From contig JAVBLA010000064.1 in NCBI GenBank assembly GCA_031553775.1, forward strand, positions 1-37,684: DNA of 37,684 nt. The letters run 5' to 3'. This DNA comes from JAISFI01 sp031553775. GTDB taxonomy: Bacteria > Bacteroidota > Bacteroidia > Bacteroidales > Azobacteroidaceae. The translations under genes and the position numbers were made by a program. Below are positions 1 to 6,513 of the stretch, in pieces; the first letter of the stretch is position 1, and each line of letters opens with the position of its first letter. The notes under the pieces were generated by a model. The model was not told the DNA's origin and did not search any database. It saw only the letters and a program-made list of their open reading frames with translations.

Positions 1-370
1 GACAAAAATAATACAGGCCATATGATCGCATTTATCATTGGGTAAATTATGTTCTGTATATGCTACCTGTCGAACTGATACATAAAACTTTTTCGGGATG
101 ATTGTTGCTTATAGGACAGTTAACCTCAATGGTTCTTACATTGGAAATAAAAAACCAAGTGTATTTCGGCACTTTCTCTTGTACCTATCCACTGCCATTT
201 TTCACGATAAGGCTTTTCAATCTGTTTATAGTCATCAACTATCTTCCGACTGTTACAAACTTAGTAAAAAAATAATGAATACTCTTTTTCAGCAAAAAAA
301 AAATCGAAACAAAAAGAGCTTTTTTAGCTTTATTTAGATGTAATATTACAGGTTTTTCAGGGATAAAGCT
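1..370. other. Non-coding leader region at window start
   Basis: No convincing gene is seen in this stretch. It is A/T-rich. It holds a weak stem (CTCTTTTT at 282-289 with AAAAAGAG at 311-318) followed by C and a run of T, which could be a rho-independent terminator for a gene to the left of the window, but the stem is A/T-rich and the loop is long. The small open frames here have no family resemblance that I recognise. Confidence 0.5.
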
Positions 371-378
371 TACTTTTG
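371..378 (+). promoter_or_regulatory. Promoter -7 box (TACTTTTG) for the membrane coiled-coil gene
   Basis: TACTTTTG matches the Bacteroidales -7 consensus TAnnTTTG exactly and lies 23 nt before the ATG at 402. No good -33 TTTG is visible at the expected spacing. Confidence 0.55.
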
Positions 379-401
379 CACCCTGAATATATTGAATATG
401 A

Positions 402-1295
402 ATGTCTGTTATGGATAATAAAAGCAATAAAACTCTTTTAATTGTTGTGTCCGGTATTCTTATTGTGGTGATTGCTATTGCCATTTTTATCGTTTTGCGA
501 CAGAACAATCAAATGCACGATTTGATAGAACAATCTGAATTAGATAAAAATGAACTCACTGACGAATACAATGAACTTTCCATTGAATACGAAGATGTAA
601 AAAAGACCGTAAACAACGATTCTCTCATCACATTGATTGCAAATGAACAAATGAAGGTGCAGCGACTGATGGAAGAATTGCGCACGGTAAAAGCAACCAA
701 TACGAGAAGAATCAATGAGTTAAAGAAGGAACTATCCACACTGCGGACCATTATGCGAGGCTACGTGGTTCAGATAGACTCTCTGAATAGTGCCAACCAG
801 CGATTAACACGGGAAAAAGACCAGGTAACCCGGCAATATCACCAGGCTGCCCAACGGGTCGATGAACTTTCGCAGGAAAAGGAACATCTGACGGAACGTG
901 TTACACTGGCGTCCAAATTAGATGCATCCGGCATTTCTGTTGTCGGCATCAACAATAAAAACAAAACGGAAAAGAAAATCAACAAGATGACTCAGTTGGC
1001 CATCAGCTTCAAGGTCAACAAAAACATCACTGCCCAGACAGGCGAAAAGATGATTTATATCCGCATCAAAAAACCGGATGACGATGTATTGGTCAAAAAC
1101 CGGGCCAATGTATTCACATACGAAAACAAAGAAATCAACTATTCCAGCAAAAGGCTGATTGAATATGATGGAGAAGAAGTGAATGTCTCCATTTACTGGC
1201 CCATTGAAGAATTTTTATCTCCGGGTACTTACCGGGTGGATATTTTTGCAGATGGGAACCTTATCGGATCAAGTTCCTTTAAACTGGAAGACTAA
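402..1295 (+). CDS. Membrane-anchored coiled-coil protein, unknown function
   Basis: A 297-aa protein with one N-terminal membrane segment (about residues 13-32, a Leu/Ile/Val run after a Lys-containing start), then a long Glu/Lys/Gln-rich coiled coil (about 35-170) and a C-terminal globular part (about 190-297) that looks beta-rich. The topology suggests an inner-membrane anchor with the coiled coil and C-terminal domain in the periplasm. I do not recognise a named family; similar hypothetical proteins are common in Bacteroidales. ATG codons at 402 and 411 are both possible starts; the TACTTTTG box at 371-378 fits either. The gene is followed after 19 nt by the ABC-F gene, so they may be co-transcribed. 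Confidence 0.75.
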   Translation: MSVMDNKSNKTLLIVVSGILIVVIAIAIFIVLRQNNQMHDLIEQSELDKNELTDEYNELSIEYEDVKKTVNNDSLITLIANEQMKVQRLMEELRTVKATNTRRINELKKELSTLRTIMRGYVVQIDSLNSANQRLTREKDQVTRQYHQAAQRVDELSQEKEHLTERVTLASKLDASGISVVGINNKNKTEKKINKMTQLAISFKVNKNITAQTGEKMIYIRIKKPDDDVLVKNRANVFTYENKEINYSSKRLIEYDGEEVNVSIYWPIEEFLSPGTYRVDIFADGNLIGSSSFKLED

Positions 1296-1314
1296 AAAGT
1301 TAAGAGTTAATTTC

Positions 1315-3192
1315 ATGGTTTTTGTTCAAGTAGAAAATCTCACCAAAAGTTTCGGGGATTTGGTTCTCTTCGAGAAAATTTCTTTCGGAATATCGGAAGG
1401 AAGCCGTATCGGGCTGATAGCAAAAAACGGAGTCGGAAAGACTACCTTATTGAATATTTTGTCAGGGAAAGAAGGATCCGACGAGGGAAATATTATTTTC
1501 CGGAGAGATTTACGGGTGGGCTATCTGGAACAAGATCCTCAATATCCCGCAGGATTAACCGTCCTGCAGGCGTGTTTCCATTCTGAAAATGAAACGGTCC
1601 GTCTGATTGCTGATTATGAAAAAGCAATGAGCAGCAACGACCATTCCGGATTGGAAGAGATCCTTGAAAAAATGGACCATCTGAAAGCCTGGGATTATGA
1701 TCAAAAAGCCAAACAAATCCTTTCTCGTCTCAATATCAACAGATTCGATCAGAAAATAGAAGAACTTTCCGGAGGACAGTTGAAACGGGTGGCATTAGCC
1801 AATGTATTGATCACAGAACCCGATGTTCTGATTTTAGACGAACCAACCAATCATCTGGACCTGGAAATGACCGAATGGCTTGAAAACTATCTCAACCGTT
1901 CGAACATTACCTTGTTAATGGTAACGCACGACCGTTATTTCTTAGACCGGGTCTGTAACGAAATACTGGAAATAGAGAACCGGCAGATTTTCTCCTATAA
2001 AGGCAATTACAGTTACTTTTTGGAAAAACGGGCAGAACGGATGGATGCGAGAATAGCAGAAGTAGAACGTGCCAATAATCTGTTGCGGAAAGAACTGGAC
2101 TGGATGCGCAGGCAACCGCAAGCCAGAGCTACCAAAGCAAAAGCACGTATCGATGCCTTTTACGAACTGGAGAAAAAAGCCAAACAGGATTTTTCAGATC
2201 AAAATGTCCGCCTGAATATTCAATCTACATACATCGGCAATAAGATATTTGAAGCCGTCGATGTATCCAAACAATGGGATGATCTGAAAATTACAGACCA
2301 CTTCAATTATATTTTTGCCCGCTATGAAAAATTGGGAATTGTCGGTAATAACGGCACCGGCAAATCTACTTTCATCAAAATGCTGATGGGAGAAGTACAA
2401 CCGGATTCGGGATACTTTGACATAGGAGAAACCGTAGTCTTCGGATATTACAGCCAGGACGGATTGCAATTCGACGAACAGATGAAAGTGATCGATGCAG
2501 TGCAGAACATTGCAGAAGTCATCCGGCTGGGCAATGATAAAACCCTGTCGGCCTCACAATTTCTTCAGCACTTTCTTTTCACACCGGAAAAACAGCACAA
2601 TTACATCTACAAACTCAGTGGAGGAGAAAAACGCCGCTTGTACCTGTGCACGGTATTGATGAAAAATCCGAACTTCCTGGTATTAGACGAACCTACTAAC
2701 GATTTGGATATCGTAACCCTGAACATCCTCGAAGAATACCTGCAATCGTTTAAAGGCTGTGTAATTGTAGTTTCACACGACCGTTATTTCATGGATAAGG
2801 TAGTAGACCATATTCTGGTATTCCGCGGGAATGCCGATATCAAAGATTTTCCTGGCAATTATTCCGATTACCGGGAATGGAAAGAAATTTCAGAAAAAGA
2901 AGAACAGGGTAAAGAATCACGTATTCAAAACAAGACAGAAAAAACGCAGGAAAAACGCGACCCGGTAAATACTGGGAAAAAGAAGCTCTCTTATAAGGAA
3001 AAGTGCGAATTTGAAACCTTAGAAAGCGAGATTTCCATATTGGAAAATGAAAAAGTCACTCTTGAAAATAAACTTGGCAGCGGAACATTGTCTACAGAAG
3101 AATTGATTTCCAAATCGCAAAGAATCAGCAAATTGATAAAACTGATAGACGAAAAAACGATGCGGTGGCTGGAATTATCAGAATTAGGATAA
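1315..3192 (+). CDS. uup: ABC-F family ATPase, Uup-like
   Basis: A soluble protein of 625 aa with two ATP-binding cassettes and no membrane segments. The first cassette shows Walker A GLIAKNGVGKTTLLN, signature LSGGQLKR and Walker B LILDEPTNHLDLE. The second shows Walker A GIVGNNGTGKSTFIK, signature LSGGEKRR and LVLDEPTNDLDI. A charged linker is followed by a C-terminal coiled coil (about the last 70 residues), the ABC-F C-terminal domain typical of Uup rather than EttA. ABC-F proteins act on the ribosome, and Uup has also been tied to DNA transactions. I chose ATG 1315 because the open frame upstream overlaps the preceding gene and carries no family sequence; from 1315 the protein begins directly at the NBD (VENLTKSFGDLVLF). 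Confidence 0.9.
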   Translation: MVFVQVENLTKSFGDLVLFEKISFGISEGSRIGLIAKNGVGKTTLLNILSGKEGSDEGNIIFRRDLRVGYLEQDPQYPAGLTVLQACFHSENETVRLIADYEKAMSSNDHSGLEEILEKMDHLKAWDYDQKAKQILSRLNINRFDQKIEELSGGQLKRVALANVLITEPDVLILDEPTNHLDLEMTEWLENYLNRSNITLLMVTHDRYFLDRVCNEILEIENRQIFSYKGNYSYFLEKRAERMDARIAEVERANNLLRKELDWMRRQPQARATKAKARIDAFYELEKKAKQDFSDQNVRLNIQSTYIGNKIFEAVDVSKQWDDLKITDHFNYIFARYEKLGIVGNNGTGKSTFIKMLMGEVQPDSGYFDIGETVVFGYYSQDGLQFDEQMKVIDAVQNIAEVIRLGNDKTLSASQFLQHFLFTPEKQHNYIYKLSGGEKRRLYLCTVLMKNPNFLVLDEPTNDLDIVTLNILEEYLQSFKGCVIVVSHDRYFMDKVVDHILVFRGNADIKDFPGNYSDYREWKEISEKEEQGKESRIQNKTEKTQEKRDPVNTGKKKLSYKEKCEFETLESEISILENEKVTLENKLGSGTLSTEELISKSQRISKLIKLIDEKTMRWLELSELG

Positions 3193-3319
3193 TTTTTTAT
3201 TCTGTCGGTTTTGTAAAACTGTTTTTCTATATTTTCGTTTCATTTTATTTTTTTCTAAAAACCATGGGCTATTGAATGTATCAATGGTTATTGCAAACAA
3301 TTAATAAATCTAAAACACT

Positions 3320-4579
3320 ATGTCTATGTCTCAAATGTCGGTATCTTTAAGGTTTCGCCAATCCTCCGTACCCGGGAAAAAAGGCAGTCTATACATCCGG
3401 TTTATCAGAAAAAGATATATAAAAACCATCACAACTCCCTATCGCATTTATGCTGAAGAATGGAATGAAAAACTTTCATATATCCGAACCAGTTCATCCT
3501 TTTCATCCCGTGAAAAAGAGCTGAGAGAAATTGCATATACTTTGGATAAAGAAATTGAAGATCTCTGTTATCTTATCCGGCAGACAGAATATGCAGGAGA
3601 ATGTTCTTTAGATGATGCGGTTATGTTGTATCGAAAAAAATATTTCTCTTATTCTTTTTCTTCATGTGTAGATGAGTTGATCACAGAAATGACTCCTCCC
3701 CGTCAATCCAGGCTGGCCGAAGCGTATCGTTCTGCCAGTAATAATCTGAAGGCATTCAACGGAGGCAAAGATATATCCCTGAATTCCATCAATGCCCGGT
3801 TTATGCGTGCTTATGAAGTTTATATGAAAAACAAAGGAAATTCGATGAATACCATTTCCTTCTATAACCGGAACACACGGGCCATTTATAACAAAGCTGT
3901 CAGGCAAGGATGGACGGAATGGAAAAAAGAAGATCCGTTTGCAGATGTATTTACCGGAGTTGCCAAAACACGAAAGCGTGCTGTGAAGCAAGATGTGATC
4001 GACAACCTGATTAAACTCGACCTCTCGATAAATGATTCCTGTAAAAAAGCAGGGAGCCCGGACTCCTTATCATTCGCCCGGGACATATTCATCCTCAGTT
4101 TTCTAATGAGAGGTATTTCGTTTATCGATCTGGCCTTTCTCAGGAAGACAGATATTCGGCACAATCTCATTACTTATATCCGGCACAAAACTGGACAACG
4201 GATAGAAATTGCAGTTACCCCTGCCATCAGGGAAATAATCCTCAGGTATACTGAATACACAAAAAACACAGAATACCTGCTTCCCATTCTCCCAAAAGAA
4301 TGTTCCCGTTTGCAATACAAAAACAGAATCCGGCAACAAAACCGGAATTTAAAGATCTTATCCCAGATGATCGGTTTAGAAGTTCCATTAACAACCTATG
4401 TATCCAGACACAGTTGGGCTTCTATTGCCCGGGCCAAAGGATTTTCTGTTTCAGTAATCTGTCAGGGGCTCGGACATGAATCGGAAAAAACCACACAAAT
4501 ATATCTGGATTCATTCGACTATTCCATTTTACATAAAGCCAACAAAATAATTACTGATTTTGCAAAAAAAGTTTCCTGA
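3320..4579 (+). CDS. Tyrosine site-specific recombinase (probable DNA invertase)
   Basis: A 419-aa protein of the phage-integrase superfamily in the form common in Bacteroides: an N-terminal arm-binding region (about 1-95), a SAM-like core-binding domain (about 105-210) and a C-terminal catalytic domain. Visible catalytic residues are Arg264 (MRGISFIDLA), a beta-hairpin Lys290, Arg363 in YVSRHSWAS (Tyr replaces the usual first His of the HxxR box, as is common in this group), His386 (LGHESEKTT) and the nucleophile Tyr395 (IYLD). The gene ends 64 bp before an 18-bp inverted repeat whose partner is 1.2 kb away, so I infer that it acts locally as an invertase. In Bacteroides, such adjacent tyrosine recombinases flip promoters of surface loci. 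No integrated element or attachment-site duplication is visible, so mobile-element integrase is the less likely alternative. ATG 3326 or 3335 could also be the start. Confidence 0.88.
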   Translation: MSMSQMSVSLRFRQSSVPGKKGSLYIRFIRKRYIKTITTPYRIYAEEWNEKLSYIRTSSSFSSREKELREIAYTLDKEIEDLCYLIRQTEYAGECSLDDAVMLYRKKYFSYSFSSCVDELITEMTPPRQSRLAEAYRSASNNLKAFNGGKDISLNSINARFMRAYEVYMKNKGNSMNTISFYNRNTRAIYNKAVRQGWTEWKKEDPFADVFTGVAKTRKRAVKQDVIDNLIKLDLSINDSCKKAGSPDSLSFARDIFILSFLMRGISFIDLAFLRKTDIRHNLITYIRHKTGQRIEIAVTPAIREIILRYTEYTKNTEYLLPILPKECSRLQYKNRIRQQNRNLKILSQMIGLEVPLTTYVSRHSWASIARAKGFSVSVICQGLGHESEKTTQIYLDSFDYSILHKANKIITDFAKKVS

Positions 4580-4604
4580 ATATGCTTTTGCATTATTTTT
4601 TATG

Positions 4605-4612
4605 TACTTTTG
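4605..4612 (+). promoter_or_regulatory. TACTTTTG box outside the invertible segment, reading into it
   Basis: An exact TAnnTTTG -7 match lies between the recombinase stop and the left inverted repeat. The nearest TTTG (4587-4590) is only 14 nt upstream, shorter than usual, so strength is uncertain. In the present orientation it would transcribe antisense to the AraC gene; after inversion it would read the AraC gene in the sense direction. Confidence 0.4.
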
Positions 4613-4643
4613 ATGCCACTTAGGAAGTAATATTACCACAATA

Positions 4644-4661
4644 TCACTTTCCAAGTGAGAG
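4644..4661 (+). repeat. Left inverted repeat of the invertible segment (18 bp)
   Basis: TCACTTTCCAAGTGAGAG is the exact reverse complement of 5878-5895. The site itself has dyad symmetry: TCACTT, spacer TCC, AAGTGA, as expected for a recombinase crossover site with two inverted binding arms. It lies 64 bp after the recombinase gene. Confidence 0.9.
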
Positions 4662-4689
4662 ACAAATCAGCTCTTCATTAAAAAACTTG

Positions 4690-4722
4690 CAAAACTAATG
4701 CCAAAAAGGTACCACATACAAT
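4690..4722 (-). promoter_or_regulatory. Leftward promoter within the invertible segment
   Basis: On the minus strand the sequence reads ATTG (4722-4719), 21 nt, then TAGTTTTG (4697-4690). The -7 box is an exact TAnnTTTG; the -33 box differs from TTTG at one base. As sequenced it fires left across the left repeat, toward the 3' end of the recombinase gene, where no gene needs it. Inverted, its start point would fall near 5856 and it would read through the right repeat into the gene at 6086. Confidence 0.65.
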
Positions 4723-4723
4723 A

Positions 4724-4756
4724 CTGATTATTACCAATGTAGTCCTGATTATTACC
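4724..4756 (-). promoter_or_regulatory. Tandem 12-bp direct repeats, likely AraC-family activator sites
   Basis: CTGATTATTACC occurs at 4724-4735 and again at 4745-4756, start-to-start 21 bp, that is two helical turns. On the minus strand the nearer copy abuts the -33 box of the leftward promoter. AraC-family activators typically bind two direct half-sites with this phasing next to the -35 region, and an AraC gene ends 24 bp away. The binding role is inference. Confidence 0.6.
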
Positions 4757-4779
4757 CTTTTATGTTTTCCCCCTATATT

Positions 4780-5655
4780 TCAATTCTCTTTTAATATATT
4801 CTTTTGTTGCAACAGAGAATGCTTGCCTTCTGATATTTCAGAGGGAAGAAAGCCTATTTGAGTTTTGCAAAAGTCGACAAACCGGGCATACGAACTGAAT
4901 TTATATTGGTATGCTATTTCCTGAAAACTCAGTCGTCCGGATATAATATCGCTACAAATGCGTTCTGATTTCTTGCGTGCTATCCAACGATAAGGAGATT
5001 CGTTGAAACACCGACGGAAGCGTTTGATAAAACCTGAGGTTGAATAATGAGCCAGTGAAGCTAATTCGTTTACACTTCGGACTTTCAGAAAATGCGTCTG
5101 TATAAATTCCTTGAAAATAAGGTCTTCTCCGAGTAGCGGATGAAATAACATAGATAATTCATCCTGAGAATAACAGTTAAAGAGCAGATAAAATAATTCC
5201 TGCTTTTTTAATGCTAAAAAAGTAGTATCGAAAGGGCCATGCTGTAAATAATCATCCAACAACGAAATATATAACATCAATGATGGATGTATTAATAAAG
5301 ATTGAAAATCATACACCGTTTTTTTACAAACAGAAATAAGATCGTTTACCGGAAAATGCGATGAAAGAAGCATGTCCACAGAAAAGCGACAAATGCATAA
5401 TTGTAAATCCTCTATAACCACTACCTGATAAGGAGTATTACAAGGGATCAAAAAAAAATGGCCCGAAGACATATATCTGCATGTGCCTGTCGCAATTGAA
5501 AGTTTCAACTCTCCCTTTAACACAAAGGATAAAAAAGAGAAAGAATGCCCTTCACTCAAAAGATTAACGCCTGTTGCAGTAAAAACGTAATTTCCAAAAA
5601 AATCAACCGCTTCTTTCTCATAAAAGAAAGAAAATGGACTTGAAGAAGTTTCCAT
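4780..5655 (-). CDS. AraC-family transcriptional regulator (inside invertible segment)
   Basis: A 291-aa protein. Residues about 1-170 form a cupin-like sensing region without a clear ligand signature; residues about 185-285 form the AraC-type double helix-turn-helix, with the family pattern SVNELASLAHYSTSGFIKRF then FQEIAYQYKFSSYARFVDFC. Members bind tandem direct half-sites and recruit RNA polymerase. It is the only gene in the predicted invertible segment and is transcribed leftward as sequenced. Matching 12-bp direct repeats lie just past its stop, next to a promoter, so it probably activates that promoter. I see no perfect TAnnTTTG box upstream of its ATG; TACCTTGT at 5756-5749 (minus) is a poor candidate. 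After inversion its 5' end would be near 4884, downstream of the external box at 4605-4612. Confidence 0.9.
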   Translation of the reverse strand: METSSSPFSFFYEKEAVDFFGNYVFTATGVNLLSEGHSFSFLSFVLKGELKLSIATGTCRYMSSGHFFLIPCNTPYQVVVIEDLQLCICRFSVDMLLSSHFPVNDLISVCKKTVYDFQSLLIHPSLMLYISLLDDYLQHGPFDTTFLALKKQELFYLLFNCYSQDELSMLFHPLLGEDLIFKEFIQTHFLKVRSVNELASLAHYSTSGFIKRFRRCFNESPYRWIARKKSERICSDIISGRLSFQEIAYQYKFSSYARFVDFCKTQIGFLPSEISEGKHSLLQQKNILKEN

Positions 5656-6085
5656 AAAAACTAAAAGCCAAGGCGTTTACAAATTGTTTGACAAGATTTC
5701 AGAATTAATATCTGGAAAAAACTTCTTTTTCCTTGTTTTAGACAAAAAACAAGGTATTTCTTCTTATTCCTATCTTGATTTGTTTGAGCAAAATTTAGGA
5801 ATAGTAAATCCGTTCACTGTTTATAAACGCACAACCAGCTGTAAATCAACGTTATGTGTGTAGCACTTAATAATTAACTCTCACTTGGAAAGTGAGGGCT
5901 ATTGAGTATGGATTCATACTCATACTATAAATATTGTATCCGAATACCTCCTTCCCTATAATGTAGGACTATTCTTGTTTGTGAAAATAAGGAATGTCTT
6001 TGTAAACGTATGTATGTAATAAAATCAGGAAGGAGGGAGCCGGATATAAAAAGAAGCAAGTATTTACACATAACAATATAAAACG
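5656..6085. other. Intergenic region spanning the right segment edge and the surface-operon leader
   Basis: It holds no gene. Within it are a 9-bp stem with a 6-nt loop (5731-5739 with 5746-5754) upstream of the AraC start, the right inverted repeat (5878-5895), an 8-bp stem with a 4-nt loop (TGAGTATG 5903-5910, CATACTCA 5915-5922), and a 9-bp inverted pair CCTCCTTCC (5947-5955) and GGAAGGAGG (6028-6036). By eye there is no exact rightward TAnnTTTG box anywhere in 5656-6085, so in this orientation the operon at 6086 has no evident promoter. Confidence 0.6.
5878..5895 (-). repeat. Right inverted repeat of the invertible segment (18 bp)
   Basis: CTCTCACTTGGAAAGTGA is the exact reverse complement of 4644-4661, with the same dyad (TCACTT, GGA, AAGTGA at 5881-5895). 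It lies 190 bp before the ATG of the surface operon, so a promoter brought next to it by inversion would transcribe that operon with a long leader. Confidence 0.9.
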
Positions 6086-6508
6086 ATGAAAATGCGATAC
6101 ATGTACAAACTCGGCCTGAATACAGGCAAATACAAAAAAAAATACAGACATATTAGCATGTGCCTGATCCTCTGTTTTTCTTTTTGTTTAAAAACAAATG
6201 CAGAAAATGCGTCGTCTCCAGAATGGGACGATTATAAAAGCTGGACTAATGGCGAAAACAGTACTTTTTCAACATCTTTCCTGGAAAATAATCTGACTGT
6301 CAATCTGGGAGAAAGTAATAATCCTTTTGAAAACAAATCTTCAGAAGAAGAAACTATTTTAAAATCCGATTTCGGAGGAGATTACAATAACCTGAGAGAA
6401 ATTCCGGTACCCGACGGTTGGGTATCACTGGTATTATTTATCTTACTTTATGTATATCAAAAGATATATCATCAAGAAAAAACGAACAAAACACATAACA
6501 TAAACTGA
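6086..6508 (+). CDS. Small exported protein with C-terminal Pro/Asp-Gly, membrane helix and basic tail
   Basis: A 140-aa protein with a basic N-terminus and a signal peptide (hydrophobic core about residues 25-36, probable cleavage after TNA). The mature part is short, acidic and Asn/Ser-rich. The C-terminus has IPVPDGW, one hydrophobic helix (about 112-124) and a basic tail. That tripartite pattern resembles sorting signals of the PEP-CTERM or sortase type, but I cannot name the sorting enzyme. The gene is 5 nt upstream of the giant surface-protein gene and so lies in its operon, downstream of the invertible switch; a partner or anchor for the giant protein is the natural guess. ATGs at 6092 and 6101 are alternative starts. 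The family is not recognised. Confidence 0.65.
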   Translation: MKMRYMYKLGLNTGKYKKKYRHISMCLILCFSFCLKTNAENASSPEWDDYKSWTNGENSTFSTSFLENNLTVNLGESNNPFENKSSEEETILKSDFGGDYNNLREIPVPDGWVSLVLFILLYVYQKIYHQEKTNKTHNIN

Positions 6509-6513
6509 AAACA

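Larger units (their letters stand above)
4644..5895. other. Predicted invertible DNA segment carrying an AraC regulator and an outward promoter
   Basis: A 1252-bp segment is bounded by perfect 18-bp inverted repeats and adjoins a tyrosine recombinase gene. It holds one AraC-family gene on the minus strand and, beyond its 3' end, a leftward promoter with tandem activator-like repeats. Inversion would place this promoter on the right edge facing the 6086-13407 surface operon, and would put the AraC gene on the same strand as that operon. Repeats and gene layout are visible; inversion itself is inferred from established Bacteroides systems in which tyrosine recombinases flip promoters of capsule and surface-protein loci. 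Confidence 0.8.

Noticed and set aside
98..508. Small open frames at 98-337 (plus) and 239-508 (minus)
   Set aside because: They are A/T-rich, overlap the leader and the start of the first real gene, and have no family similarity.
1183..1314. Upstream extension of the ABC-F reading frame to 1183
   Set aside because: It runs out of frame through the preceding gene and encodes no ABC-F sequence; ATG 1315 begins right at the family N-terminus.
4644..5895. Reading the recombinase as the integrase of an integrated mobile element
   Set aside because: No target-site duplication, tRNA attachment site, relaxase, phage or transposition genes are near it; the closest match is a local invertase with inverted repeats.
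3266..5905. GGGCTATTGA occurs both upstream of the recombinase gene (3266-3275) and right after the right inverted repeat (5896-5905)
   Set aside because: A 10-bp repeat within about 2.6 kb is expected by chance; no dyad or longer similarity links the two.
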